In this document: one piece after another, positions 10,140 through 22,027 of the stretch
Layout of the letters: every line of letters begins with the position of its first letter
How positions within the stretch are numbered: the stretch's first letter is position 1
NCBI GenBank assembly: GCA_030248215.1
Contig: JASANG010002300.1
Span: 62,001 to 126,000, forward strand
DNA length: 64,000 nucleotides
DNA from: Enoplolaimus lenunculus
Taxonomy: Eukaryota > Nematoda > Enoplea > Enoplida > Thoracostomopsidae
Direction: 5' to 3'
Program-made: the position numbers and the translations under genes
The notes under the pieces: generated by a model
What the model saw: only the letters and a program-made list of their open reading frames with translations
The model's database searches: none
What the model was told of the DNA's origin: nothing

Positions 10140-13100
10140 ATATTGTCAGGGACACATCCCTTTTATCAACAATTAGAATGCAACTTTGGCACGGAATTTA
10201 GGTGGATTTTGGTTTACTGCAATCAATTGTCAACCTGATGCCGGCTGCCTGATCAAGCGTCGTTTGGTGTATGCCTTGGGGTGCGGTATTTGCGCATTAA
10301 CATTGTGTTAGGTTTCCCTTTTTAATGGTCTCGCATGTTTAGTTTAGCGTTATTTTGTAACGTTTTGTTTTTCGCAGTAATGTCGTGTTGTCCTTTGTGT
10401 CAGGTTTCTCCTTTTTGCATTACCTTTTTGCACAGGTACGGATCTTATATCATTGAGAATAGGATGAAAATTTCAGGCTACTGAATTACTTTCGGCACCC
10501 CGACTGTCTCACCTTGAGGTTTCGGACTAGAACGATATTGGGTGAAAACATTCCAGCTTAACCAGTAGAGGCCATAGGGTACGGGTGTTAGGCTCCCATC
10601 CGGACCTGTGCTAGTTGTGTTCACGGCGGATCAAACGCAATTATTTGTGCTTTGTTTATGACCCCTTCGTTGTTATGCTATGTATTGTGGCATGTTTTTG
10701 GTACCTTCCAGTGTGTAGCCGTTACGTTTTGGTATATTTTTGGTATCTTTTGGCATGTAGTATTTTTATGCAATTCTTCGTATAATTACATCCGTTAATG
10801 TGTGGCACGTTGCTTCAATGTTGTATTGTTTCTCCTACCTTACGATAGTGTTATTTTATTATCATTCTGCAGCAAGGACCGACACTTCTAAAATTAGCTC
10901 TTAACTACCCCTGCTACCTGGATAGAACACTATGTACTTGCCTACGACTCGTACCACTATCATATGGGGTTCGGCTATACGTTTTCCTTCAGGGATTTTG
11001 CTTTCACCCCCATCACCGTTTTCATCGGGGCCCGCCAGTTTGACTAGAGGTTTGGTTATCCTTGCTCTGACTAGAAACTATACTCATGCGTTCAATAAGA
11101 CTAGTAGAGCAGCACCGCATCCGTTAGTTCGATCGGCAATCCAATTACCTCAGATTTGACTAGAGACAGTGCACGACTATTAAATAGGACTAGTAAAATC
11201 GCAGTGCACAGGCGGGGCTAGCATTCGCGGGAGACTTAGCTGAGAGGGGCCTGTCAGGCACAACTGCACCGAGAATAGGAGATAGTAGCAGGACAGAAAG
11301 TGGAACGCATCTTAAGGCATAACACTGTGGCAGGGCCCGCCTAGTGGCAGGAAATTGTGCAAGACTGGGCTTCAACTGCCTTTTAGAGACTCACCTCTCC
11401 CAATACTCACCGGAATTTAACTCCACACACATTATGCAGCATTGAGTTAAATGTATGGGCGATAACACAATAGTGGTGGTAGTTAACACTACAGGAGTGA
11501 TATCTGAGGGGAAGGGTCGAAACAGGGGTATGCACGGGTGGTCGGATAGCTGCTAGGAAGGGGGATCGTGGGGTTTAGGTGGCCACTCAGGAGTAGGCAC
11601 CCGTGCTAGGTCCGCCAGGCCATCGCGCGAGTTTTCCATAGGAGGGAAGTGCGACACATGGTTTTAGATGGCGCAAAAATTTCGCCCAGCCTTGCCCCGG
11701 GGTCGCATTTCCCCCCCCTAAAAAGCGTTGCTCAGACCTCTACGAGTGGTTGGTGGGTAACTTGCCCGATTATGCCCCTAGCGATGCACACCCCCACTAC
11801 CCGGGCCTTGCAACGTATGTGCCTGGTATAGCGGCGCCTCGAGTTTTACAATCGCACGTTACTACGATAAGTGCTATAAAACTGTTTAAGATTTACGAGT
11901 AATGCGTCCGAATTTTAGGGTTTGTTGACCCGTGCAAGATATTGAGAATTGCTATAGTTTGAAAACGAATTGCGGATGTTTTGAATCTCGCGCAGGGGTG
12001 TGGCTGAATGAAGGCGTTTCGAGAAAGGGGCGAGGTTGAGTTTTAACGGTGTACCAAACCGGAGGGGGCAATCCACGAGGAGGAATCAAGCCATAACCCA
12101 TATATCAAGGATCTCGGAACGCCTCGGGGCAGATTTTACTAGCGGACGTGCGCATATTAAGAATTTTCCCGCAGCCGGGATGCTGAGCTCAGGACTGTGT
12201 GTGTATGGATCCCGGGACAAAAATGCCCAGGTACAAACTTCCTGAGACCCCGAAATGACTCGTGTCATTCGATAGAGCTCGTCGTGCTGAGCAATAAAAA
12301 TACCTTGACCATGGGTCAGGGACGCTCCGTCCGAAAGTTGTACCCCATTAAGACTTGAAATTTTGTATATGGAGCCTCACGGATCCGGGGGCAGAAAAAC
12401 GCCAAAATGTGAATTTTTGGATACCTCGACGAGACCTATACCGTTCGATAGAGCTGATCGCGCTGAGCAATAAAAGTACCCTGACCTTGGGTCTAGTACC
12501 TCTCCTTCGGGAGTTAGGGCCATTCAAAGTTTTGTGCATTCACGTGTATAATTTTACGGATCCCAGGGTGAAAAATGCAAAAATACGAATTTCGGGATCC
12601 GTGGGTGAAACCCCACCAATCGATAAAGCTCGTCGAGCTGAACAAGAAAAATACCCTGACTGAGGCTCGGAAGTCATCCGTTCAGGAGTTAGAGGTGTTC
12701 ATAGTTTTTGAAGTTTAGTGTGTATAATTTTACGGATCCGAGGTTGAAAAATGCAAAAATTCGAATTTTGGAATTGACCATCGAGATTGGTACCAATCGA
12801 CGCAGCTCCTTACGCTGAACAAGAAAAATACCCTGACTTGGAGTCTGCGACTCTTTGCTCGAAGGTTATAGGTCTTTTTCCGTTTTGGGAATTTTACGTG
12901 TATAATTTTACGGATCCGAGGTCGGAAAATGCCAAAATACGAATTTCGGAATCCTTAGCTGAGACCCCTACCATTCGATAGAGCTTGTCGAGCTGAGCAA
13001 TAAAACCACCCTGACTTAGGGTCTGCGATCAGTCGTTAGCGAGTTACAGGTCTCTCCGTTCCCCGGCATTTTGCGTGTGTGAATTTACGGATTGGAGGGG

Positions 13101-14640
13101 TGGAAAATGCAAAAACACGAATTCGGGAATTCGCATTCACAGTTCCTATATTTCGATAGAGCTCAAAGGGCTGAGTAATAAAACCACCCTGACCAGGGGT
13201 CTCCGGCTAACCGTTCAAGAGTTACGAGCTCCTGCGATTTTGGAATTTCTACGTACAATGTTTACGGATCTTAGGACAAAATTTGCAGGATCATGTTTTC
13301 TAGCATCTGGGGTTAGGAATAGTCTCACCCGGCTCGGTGCATTCCGGGAAGCAATAAAACCACCCTGACTGGTACCCGCGAACTGCTATTTCGAAAGTTA
13401 CGGTTATTACAATTTCTTAGGACCCCACATTTCGAGTGTCTCACTGGACCGAGCTTAAGATATTGTAAAGTCTTATTGGCCGCATGGGCTATTTTTAACG
13501 GCAGGATGATTATCATAGTGGCTTTAATAAGATCATGATGTATGAGTTGCACCTTGGATGTTTTATTGTGCTAATTTGCTTGTTCTTTTCAATTAATGAG
13601 TTGGACTGCCCTTGTTTGGTTACTCTGGATGTTCGCCTGTTGTATTTTGAACTTTGTTTTGAACGATTCGGAAACTTTTACTAGGCACTCGGGCTAGGCA
13701 CTTTGTAGGACTGATGTTTTAGAATTCAAGAGAAAACAGGAAACTTTGCACCTGTAGCAGCAACTTAAGAATGTGTCCCTTTCTACTACGTGATCAGACT
13801 TGGACTCTCTCTCAGCTTACCAGGCCACGTTTATATGTTTAGCTCACAGGCTATCCAAATAGGTTGAAAGTTACTTGCGGTTAGGCTTATGCTTGACTAT
13901 GGGTGCGTTACGAGCGCCGAGATTATTTTGTATTAGTGTGCTTCTTGTAGTTTAATTTTTTTGGTTTTGCTCAAACTTATTCTTGCTATCAGCGCACGGC
14001 GCAATTTAACTCAACTCAAGTCAACGTTCAACTTTCGATAACCTGAGACAAATCCTAATTAAGGTATAACCATGTTTCTCATATCATACGTACTATGTGC
14101 TTCTACAATAAATCAAAACTTTACCTGAGTATGATTATTGCACCTAAGAGCGCTATTTTGAACATCCTGGCCTTGAGCCATGGCTCTTAAAATACCATGT
14201 GTGGATTTTCAAAGCATCAAGCTACTAGGTTAAAAGCTATAACTTTTGCAAGCCTTGGTCTGAATTAGGGATAAGATCAATAAAACCTAGAGGCTTGGAT
14301 CGATCCGCCTTTTCTTTATAAGGGTCGCTGACCGTATGCTTTAAAATTCTTCAGGATCGCCTTTGGATCACCCGTGATACCAGCCATCCTTAGAACAGCA
14401 ACCAAAGACCACGCTCATCCAGAAACCCGTGCCTTGGAATTATTAAGAGAAATTCTAGCAGGCGACCCGTTTGACAAATCTCGGCCTTAATCCTGACTGC
14501 TACGGGTGCGAATTACTTCTCCGCTAAACGCGTATCGTCAAGGGCTTAGGCGTAAGACGATATCGGAATTTTGTGACTCTCAAAACCCGATATCACGCCA
14601 GGGGGACCATCATCCTCTGGACACGTAGGCTTATAAGGTA
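10140..14640. other. Compositionally distinct block of unknown nature, no credible genes
   Basis: This 4.5 kb block is visibly richer in G and C than its flanks and has almost none of the window's usual repeat families. No reading frame exceeds about 105 codons, and none has domain-like composition. It contains the ~177-bp array at 12130-13390. I found neither convincing terminal repeats nor RNA-gene signatures. It may be a large non-coding or UTR-like part of a mobile element, or a long non-coding RNA locus. Confidence 0.35.
12130..13390 (+). repeat. Tandem array, unit about 177 bp, seven divergent copies
   Basis: The anchor word ACCCTGAC (with variants) recurs near 12300, 12476, 12650, 12828, 13007, 13184 and 13362. 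Each unit also carries attttacggatcc, gaaaaatgcaaaaatacgaa, attcgatagagctcgtcgag and gagcaataaaa. Copies differ from each other considerably, so the array is old. Each unit has an AATAAA-like word. Confidence 0.8.
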
Positions 14641-15095
14641 GATCCACGGCCAAGGACACCCGTGATGGATACCACTCGGATTCGTCCGCAGAGGTACCCG
14701 TTGATCGCAGCCGTAACAATATAATAGCTACTTTCCATTAATAACATGGACATTATTAGGCATTGACGAGCGCAGTATAACCTGGATAGTGCGTAATTTG
14801 TTTCAGAGAATTGCAACTTAATAAAATTTGTACGTTGGCTTTCGACCTGCAAAACTAATAACATTCTTTATTTCAGCAAATGTACGTTTTTCACAAACTC
14901 AATTCTTTGTTTTACATCTATCAAACAGAAAACATCATTGTTGGATTCGTCTATTAGATTCGGGTTTTTCACCATCGAATCCAACCCGTAATTTTTTGCC
15001 GAATCCGAATTTGAAATATTGTTGCCACCCTAAATTATAAGCATCGTGGGAACCAACAGCACCTGAGCACTGAATATTTTACTTCAATTATGAGT
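14640..15095. other. No gene seen
   Basis: AT-rich sequence. 14935-15035 looks like the end of a small repeat (attcgggtttttcaccatcg, then ttgttgccacc), similar in style to the hAT-like ends elsewhere. Confidence 0.3.
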
Positions 15096-15099
15096 AATT

Positions 15100-15390
15100 T
15101 TGCCCAGACGTTTTGTCCACACGTTGGATGTTTTTACGATGAGTCTTTTACCCGGACGGTTTTTTGTCCAGTCGGCCTTTTGTCCGGACGATCTTATGTC
15201 CAGGCGGCCTTTTGTACGGTCTGTCTTCTGTCCAGGCGATTTTTTGTCCAGGCGGTCTTTTGTCCAGGCGGTATTTTGTCCAGAGGGTCTTTTGTCTAGA
15301 AAGCCTTTTGTATAGACGATTTTTTATCCGGCGGCATCTGTCCTGCGACCACCTATCTGGCGACCTTCTGTCCGGGAACCGCTGACTCAC
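15100..15390 (+). repeat. Degenerate ~20-bp minisatellite, GTCCAGGCGGYCTTTT
   Basis: About 14 degenerate units of ttttgtccaggcgg. It is open in several frames on both strands, which is a repeat artefact. Confidence 0.8.
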
Positions 15391-15550
15391 AGGCGTAGAT
15401 TTTTAGGATGTTAGTAACCTATAAACTTTTTTGAAAATAATCATAAAAGTGGCAAGTGAAAGAAAACCTCAAGAAACGGGTTCTGTACACTTCCTGCCCA
15501 GGGTTATGCTTAGGTTTAGGAAAAGGCGGTCCGAAAGCTGAGCCGCTTAC

Positions 15551-16429
15551 CATTAAACAAGAAACGATAGGTACGTTTAACGATTGCACCAGTGGCATTT
15601 GAAGCCAGTGCGTACTGTTTATCGACAAAAATATATTTTATAAACGTAGACAAACAAAAATGAAATCCGACACAACCAGTTAAAACTACATGAACCGCGC
15701 CCACGCGGAACACTGTTTGTGGTACTGCAACGCTTTTTGGCGTATAAAACGAGGATATTTAAAAAAACCATTTTAGCCCATGGTTGGTGGCACAAACGTT
15801 TAAGTACTTCTACTCTGTTTGTGGCTAGCAGGGAAGCACAATGTGGTTCATTTTAGGTTATATATTGCGATCGTGGGTACTAGCAGTATCCGGTCATGAC
15901 AGCGCCGAAAATTGAACGAAACCTGAGCACCTGACGCAAAATTTTTATATCTATGGTTAAATTTACAAAAACTGCCTGTAAACTATTCTCGGTGTAGTTT
16001 ATATGGGGCCTGCTCGCGTTTTGAACATGGCGCTGTTGTGCTGACTTGCGGAGGTGGGGACTGACAATCGGGTCAAAACAAAAAATTGTGGTTACGGACC
16101 TGATATTTCAAACCAGTTAGTACTGACAAGCATAAATAGCATATGGTATTTTTACTAGCGAGTAAATTTTTCACGCAGTAAAAATACTATGCTACACTCT
16201 GTACACTGGCAGATTTTGTATCAAAATGATAGCGAACACTTAAGCGCAAATCTATCTCTGGGAGAATGTCTTAAGGAAAAAAGTCTTAAAAAACAACAAT
16301 GTGACAATCCTTCGCGAATTTAGCTAACGATGCCAAAGACAACGCTATCCAAGCACAAAAAAGAAACACGTACTTACTCATGGCATCATGAATGTAGCCA
16401 AAAAATTTCGTTTGGGAGGCACACAAATA
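15551..16429 (-). CDS. Two linked exons of an unidentified membrane protein
   Basis: Exon 16429-16378 reads YLCASQTKFFGYIHDAM and leaves one nucleotide (donor A|GTAAGT). Exon 15712-15551 starts after aaacag with TG, completing an ATG codon, and continues MFRVGAVHVVLTGCVGFHF to KRTYRFLFN, leaving phase 1 at a G|GTAAGC donor. The second exon has a hydrophobic stretch of about 25 residues and an N-glycosylation sequon (NAT). Phases agree across the intron. The upstream and downstream exons were not found. Not recognised. Confidence 0.4.
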
Positions 16430-16610
16430 CTTTAAAAATATAGTGTGTTAATCGCAAAAAACCGTCCATACACACAACAACGCGTGAGAAAATAAATTTT
16501 GATACATATATCACTAAATCAATATCGGTTCAGAAGAATAGGAAATCACCAACAACTATTGTGTGGGAATGAAACGCACAAGACTACAGGAGATTAAAGT
16601 TTCAATTTAA

Positions 16611-16676
16611 TCACAACTGAAAGTTTTCAGAGCCATTGGTGGACATGGTGCCCTTGCCCAGTCCATGGCTACGAGC
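16611..16676 (-). CDS. Candidate terminal exon, unidentified
   Basis: After the acceptor ttttcatgcag, the frame ARSHGLGKGTMSTNGSENFQ-L ends in TGA at 16611-16613. The Gly/Ser/Asn-rich end is exon-like but short. It may belong with the exon at 17423-17589, though a connecting exon would be needed because the phases do not join directly. Confidence 0.3.
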   Translation of the reverse strand, partial: ARSHGLGKGTMSTNGSENFQL

Positions 16677-17422
16677 CTGCATGAAAATAAGTGTTTGGCT
16701 TACTACGTCGTAGCCAACTGTATTATTTTACTCAGGATTTACTGTGTTCAAACTTTATATTAGCAGAAATTCGCCTGAAACCATGTTAAGTCGTATATAT
16801 TTGTGAAAAATGTTGAAAAACGATACGTGATTATGTCACTTTCTTAATTTATTTAATAGATCAGAAAAATCAGCTCATGAAGACGACTACTCGACTGAAA
16901 CCAGAGTTTTTAGCTTCAGCACAGTGATACCCGAGGTATAGCTTTACCGTGTACTAATACTTATTACAATTGTCGACATTTTGGATGATAGTTTATTAAG
17001 ACCATATATATGGTACTGGAGGTTGGCGCAGCTTGTGGTCTGACTTCTGTTCTAGGTTTCGACAATAAAATGGACCTCTGCCCTTGTTAAATCCGTTTCA
17101 AATTGTTCCGGCATTTTCAGCTGTGGAAATTTTCGTACTTTTGCAAAAGTTTTGTTGTTCAGTGAGTTTATTGACGGCAATTTTTGAGGTTTAAATTGTC
17201 AAGTCAAAACAACAACATAAAAACAGTTTCGTGAACAGACAAAAGTTGAGCAACAGGCGACACAGGCTTATTATAGTCGCACGCGGCATTATTTCATTTG
17301 GGAGAGGTATGAGGAGGGATGGACTTAACTTTCGGACTTATTTTACAGCTTGTAAAACTGATTTTCTGTAGTACTCAATTGTCAACTTGTATCATATGAT
17401 ATTCTTCTACGGTACGTTTTAC

Positions 17423-17589
17423 TTGCTCTATGGTAGCACTGCATAAAGTGATCGGTATAGCTTTTGATATCAACGGACAAAATGTCGAATATCATTTCAT
17501 ATTGAAGTAGAAAGGACGACCGACACGTGTCAATAACAGACAGCTCTGAACTTTTCAATAAGATATTCGGTATATAAGCTGACAAAATG
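17423..17589 (-). CDS. Candidate internal exon, unidentified
   Basis: The acceptor ttgtgggtag and donor GCAA|GTAAAA bound a single open frame of 55 full codons: SILSAYIPNILLKSSELSVI, then DTCRSSFLLQYEMIFD, ending YTDHFMQCYHRA. The composition is that of a soluble helical protein with two cysteines. Entry needs two nucleotides and exit leaves one. Not recognised. Confidence 0.4.
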
Positions 17590-17714
17590 CTACCCACAAT
17601 AAAATCTAAATAAGTGACAAAACGCGGCCCAAGCTGTCCTAGTTATATCATGAACACACATGCATTTGGTAGATAATGTTCTTATAAAATGACCTGGTTT
17701 TCTACTGGTGGTTA

Positions 17715-18140
17715 CTGTAGGGACCCGAATAAGAGGGGGACTGACATTTATTTGGCCTCGCCAGAGGGTACCCCGCTTTTTTATTCAGTTACGGACTGTT
17801 ATTTATTTTTAACCCACGCTCCGCCGCCCTTCGTTACTGATATATATCCGGTACTGCAATTATCCGTTGAATTAAACGTTTATTTCTCTTGTATCAATAG
17901 CTTGAGCGATAATACAAGGTTATACTTAGGAATGTACTTTCAAAATTTAACTACGCCTTAAAGTTTCGAACTCAAATTTATTTAGTCTTGGAGTCATTTA
18001 TGCGCTAGAATTAGGGTTAATTGACATTTATGGACTCTAGGGTTTAGGGACTCTATCTGCTTACAGACTCTCATTAGGGGTACGGACTCCAATTGATTCG
18101 GACTCAAATTGGGGACCCCCTCTTATTCGGTTCAAAATAG
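17715..18140 (+). mobile_element. Tc1/mariner-like MITE, CTGTAGTGACCCGAATAAG family (copy 1)
   Basis: The ends CTGTAGGGACCCGAATAAGA and the inverse CTCTTATTCGG...AATAG are flanked by TA on both sides, as for a Tc1/mariner target. The interior holds ggactc-type subrepeats in its second half. Three other copies are at 21106-21530, 43851-44293 and 45150-45592. All retain a short open stretch reading ASPEGTP...TDCYLFLTHAP...DIYPVLQ. Confidence 0.8.
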
Positions 18141-19778
18141 TACATCAGTTTTCATATTAATCAGTTATTTTCAAACGGAACTATACGACAGCGATGTAGC
18201 GAAAATTACCGGGTAACTGGTTAAAATATGTGGAACTGCTCTGCTGGTTACTGAGTAACCTACTGTATCAACATAAACCCCACTGAAATACTTCGCCATG
18301 ATATATAATATTTATTATACTCAAACGCTATAATTTTTACCAAAAATAAACCAGGGTTTCGTTTATTTTTAAGATCATGAATGAACATCATTTAGCGAAG
18401 CGTGGTATTTATTTATTTAATATGTAGGTTGTTGCGTGACAAAAAATATCAGGAGGACTGTTTAAGCAATTAATTTTGATCTAAAAAACAAAATGCCAAC
18501 TAAACGGTCGGAAACAAAATAAAAAAACGGAAAAACAACAGAGCATGAAAAGTTTGCTCAACAGTAAAATTTCACATCCATAGAACCGCGAGAGCCATTG
18601 AACCAAAAACATTTTCAAAACTGTACAATCCGGGATTATCCTTGCTTAAACACGGATTTCAGTTTAAAATAAAGCGTTTTAGTATACGTTTTTACAATTA
18701 ACGTTAACACAATAGCCAAGAGTGGACCAAAAGAGTCTACCCCAATCGCTAAATATTTGTCGATATAAAATACCGATTATCAGCTAAAACCATCGTTATT
18801 AGTACGTTTTGACAATTTGATTTGCCGAAGAACCATGCTGTTCTGGCCTTTTTGTCTGCCGCAGCCCCAGCTATTAACCTAAATTTTGGAGAACGCATGT
18901 TTTTTCTGCGTTGTCCCATAGATTTTTTAATATTGTTTTGAATTTAAAACGGTCTTGATCCGAGCATCGTAGTAGGATGTATTTTTACGAAGCATGCAAA
19001 ACACAAAAATTAATCACTGTCACTGATGATCGGAAATGATGCTGACACATTAATATTGAATGCGTTTTTTATTTAATTAAACATGAAAACAAACAGTGCA
19101 CAAATCCGAAGGTTTACTCGGTTTGTTTAAACCTGAATATTTATCGATGACACCGGCATCACTTGCCTTCACAACCCACGCGTTTTTGTTTCGTTCTCAG
19201 ATCGCCCCAAATTAATTATCTATTTGAGTAATTTGTATCAAATACAAAACAAAATCTACACCCTCATCTTCTATGCGAGTTCGTTTATCTTTTGCTAGCA
19301 GCGGCTTGTGGCAGAGATACTTTTAGCATCGGTAAAATAATGACACAGGATTGCAGTTCTTGCGTAGTAAAAATTAGACTAAACGTAAACGAAATCAAAT
19401 TGACTTCGAGTTTACGCCTTAAGAGTCAATGAAGTTAAAAACATTTAAAATTAAAAACTAAACGGTAAACCGAGAAAACGTAAACGTCGACTCAGAATCC
19501 GACTAAATTTATATCATGGCTATAAAAGCCTGGAGAACGCTTTTGTGTCGTCGGCAGTTCCTCTAGAAGGTATCCTTTTTGTTACACAAAAAACCTTACC
19601 AAAACTTTTTGCTAAAATTTTTGTCGAACTGAAACTGTAAAATCAAATGTTAAACTTGGTGAGGAGCGTACGATGTTTCCGCATCATTGTGGTTGATAAA
19701 GCCCATACTTAGCAATATGCCTATTACTAAAACAAACCTGTTCTAGGTACACACACTCTAATTTTCAGTGAGTTGATT
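18141..19778. other. No firm gene; one doubtful mini-exon
   Basis: AT-rich. A plus-strand segment at about 19300-19332 reads AACGRDTFSI between a ttttgctag acceptor and a G|GTAAAA donor. It is too short to support alone. No repeat family was recognised in most of the stretch. Confidence 0.3.
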
Positions 19779-20032
19779 TTAACCCTTTCTCACATGAATA
19801 TTTTCTATTTCCCCTGAGACCTACTTTTATGCTAGGATTCGAACTGCAGTGACTGGAGTGGGAGGCGTATACCATTACCACTGAGCTATAGGAGCTTCAC
19901 GCTCGAGCCCGAGGGGGCTGTCACGTCTTGTGGTGATTTAGTACTATGTATACGTGTTGCAATTGTTAAACACGGTGCGATATACACTATTTAACGTATA
20001 TACACTGCGCTGAGTTGCGAGAAGGTGGTTAT
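19779..20032 (-). mobile_element. TTAA-type MITE with tRNA-Gly-like insert, unit 1 of a dimer
   Basis: Starts TTAACCCTTTCTCACATG at 19779. Read on the minus strand it contains gctcctatagctcagtggta (A-box-like) and gttcgaatcc (B-box) around CGCCTCCCAC, the anticodon-arm sequence typical of tRNA-Gly(CCC). The far end is damaged: the 20-bp palindrome region is missing and it ends gagaaggtggttat. The acceptor stem cannot pair, so this is a tRNA-derived sequence and not a working tRNA gene. Confidence 0.8.
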
Positions 20033-20057
20033 AGATAGTAAACTGAAAATTTTTCGC

Positions 20058-20328
20058 TTAACCCTTTCTCACATGAATATTTTCTGTTTCTCCTCAGACA
20101 TACTTTTATGCTAGGATTCGAACTCTAGTGATTGGAGTGGCAGGCGTATACCATCACCACTGAGCTATAGGAGCTTGACGCTCGAGCCCGAGGTGGTTGT
20201 CACGTCTTGTGGTGATTTAGTACTATGTATACGTGTTGCAATTGTTATACACGGTGCGATATATACTATTTAACGTATATACATTGCGCTGAGTTGCCTA
20301 TAGGCAACTCAATGTGAGAAGGGGTTAA
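20058..20328 (-). mobile_element. TTAA-type MITE with tRNA-Gly-like insert, unit 2 (complete)
   Basis: 271 bp, bounded by TTAACCCTTTCTCACATG (20058) and the inverse ATGTGAGAAGGGGTTAA (ending 20328). The inverted ends start CCCYTTCTCACAT next to TTAA, the signature of piggyBac-type ends and target. It contains the perfect palindrome GAGTTGCCTATAGGCAACTC at 20291-20310. A 25-bp linker (tagatagtaaactgaaaa...) separates it from unit 1; the same linker is present in the dimer at 58843-59437. Confidence 0.85.
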
Positions 20329-20380
20329 TTCAGAATGAGTCGAATACCGCTAATCAATCATTTTCGCTAATAATTTCGGT

Positions 20381-20721
20381 ATGGCACCGAATACATACAG
20401 CGCCACCAAGCAGTATAGTTTCGCAAAACATCAAATGACCCGGCGTATATATGCCATCTATAAGGACATTCACTATAGGACCATAAGATCTCAAAAACCT
20501 CACAATATGCAAGCCCCTACAAGGACCGGCTTAGGTAATCAGTTGGCTTACTAGTACAAAGCCATGCCTCCCGATTTACAGTCACAACCCTTTTTTTGTT
20601 ATATTTGCGATCAGTTTACATTATGCCAGCAATGAAAAGTAAAAACTTCACCACACTAAAATGGTCTTTGACAGACAAGACGATATGCTTTACTCACAGC
20701 AATGCAAAATTCAAACCTTAG
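20381..20721 (+). CDS. Candidate small two-exon gene for a basic protein
   Basis: Exon 1 20381-20534 starts ATG and reads MAPNTYSATKQYSFAKHQM, then TRRIYAIYKDIHYRTIRS, ending at donor G|GTAATC with one nucleotide over. Exon 2 20615-20721, after acceptor ttgcgatcag, completes the codon and reads VYIMPAMKSKNFTTLKWSL to HSNAKFKP and a TAG. The total is 86 residues, strongly basic, with no signal peptide. The start lies 53 bp after the end of the MITE at 20328, so that element would be in the 5' UTR or promoter. Phase agreement supports the model, but both open stretches are short. Confidence 0.3.
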
Positions 20722-21105
20722 CAAGAATTTGAAATCAAGGCCAATGTATATATGAGGGCATTGTATATGCTTGTTTCTAAGTCTAAACCTAAAGCCTAGA
20801 AAGGCTCAGCGAAAAGTTAGCGTGATGTTTTAAGCTGAACTTCTGCGCAAGATGGTGGGTTCCTTATTTATACATGGGCCAAAATTAGAAATAAAATCAA
20901 TAAATATAAGATGATGCTTTGAAAAGTGTTCGAATCTACCACTATATAAGTACATGCGAAAAGCATTTAATTGCAAAAGGCCAATTTTTCAAAAATTTGC
21001 GGCAGCAAAAATGAAACGTATAGGGATTCTATGTTAATCACCAATAGCGACTACAAACAGCTGATGCACTTTTCAAATGTTCATGACAAAATATGATACA
21101 TGGCA

Positions 21106-21530
21106 CTGTAGTGACCCAAATAAGAGGGAGGTTGTTGTTTATTTGGCTTCTCCAGAGGGTACCCCCTGTTATTCGGTTACGGACTGTTATTTATTTTTAA
21201 CCCGCACTCCATCGCCCTTCCTTACTGACATATATCCGGTGTTGCAACTATCCGCTAATTAAACATTTATTGGTCTTGAATCAAAAGCTTGAGGGATAAT
21301 GCAAGGTTTATACTTAGGAATGTACCTTCAAAACTTAAGAATGCTTTAAACTTTTGAACTCAACTTTTATTGGGCCTGGAGTCATCTGTACGCTACAATT
21401 ACGGATAACTGACATTTGCGGACTCTAATTAGGGTTTAGGGACTCAATCACCTTACGAACTCTTATTATGGATACGGACTCTTATTGACTGGGACTCAAA
21501 ATGGGGCCCCCTCTTAATCAGACCCTACAG
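21106..21530 (+). mobile_element. Tc1/mariner-like MITE, CTGTAGTGACCCGAATAAG family (copy 2)
   Basis: Starts CTGTAGTGACCCAAATAAG and ends ...CAGACCCTACAG followed by TA; the left flank is CA in place of TA. Somewhat more diverged than the other three copies. Confidence 0.75.
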
Positions 21531-22027
21531 TACGTGCCGTGCTGAAGGGCAATTGCATTTTAAAATTGCTAATTCATAGATTTAGTCTAGAGTTGATTTA
21601 AAATTCATAATAGTTGTTTTTAGCCCACAGCTTGACACTGACTAAAAATTATGCGTCTACAATAAATAAACTTTGGTCAATACAAGGCAAAAACCTGAGC
21701 AACGCAATACCACTGCACAAGGTATACATATATATGCTGTAAGTAGCAATTGTACATTTTCAAACCACAGGGTTAGGCTAGATTTTCAAAAAGGTTTACC
21801 TAAGCCTACATCCTCGCCTAGACTTCCCCTAAGCCTAAATCATTGCCTAAGACTTAAACTAATCGTTAACCTTACAAATGGGGGAATTGTACACAGGCCA
21901 ACTATGCATATTATCAAGGTAAGACTTGCTTTGTGTTCCGCATGCACTTGAATTTGCAGATGTTATTTTTATGTTAAAAAAGCTTAACTATTTTTACATT
22001 TGAAATTAGAAATAGGTTCGACTAGAG

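Noticed and set aside
10140-14640. Ribosomal RNA gene
   Set aside because: GC-shifted and gene-free, but I saw none of the conserved rRNA core sequences.
15090-15390. Overlapping Cys/Phe-rich and Arg/Lys-rich frames
   Set aside because: Translation of a degenerate ~20-bp minisatellite in several frames.
17689-17961. 90-codon frame (SPEGTP..)
   Set aside because: Part of a MITE repeated four times; not a host gene.
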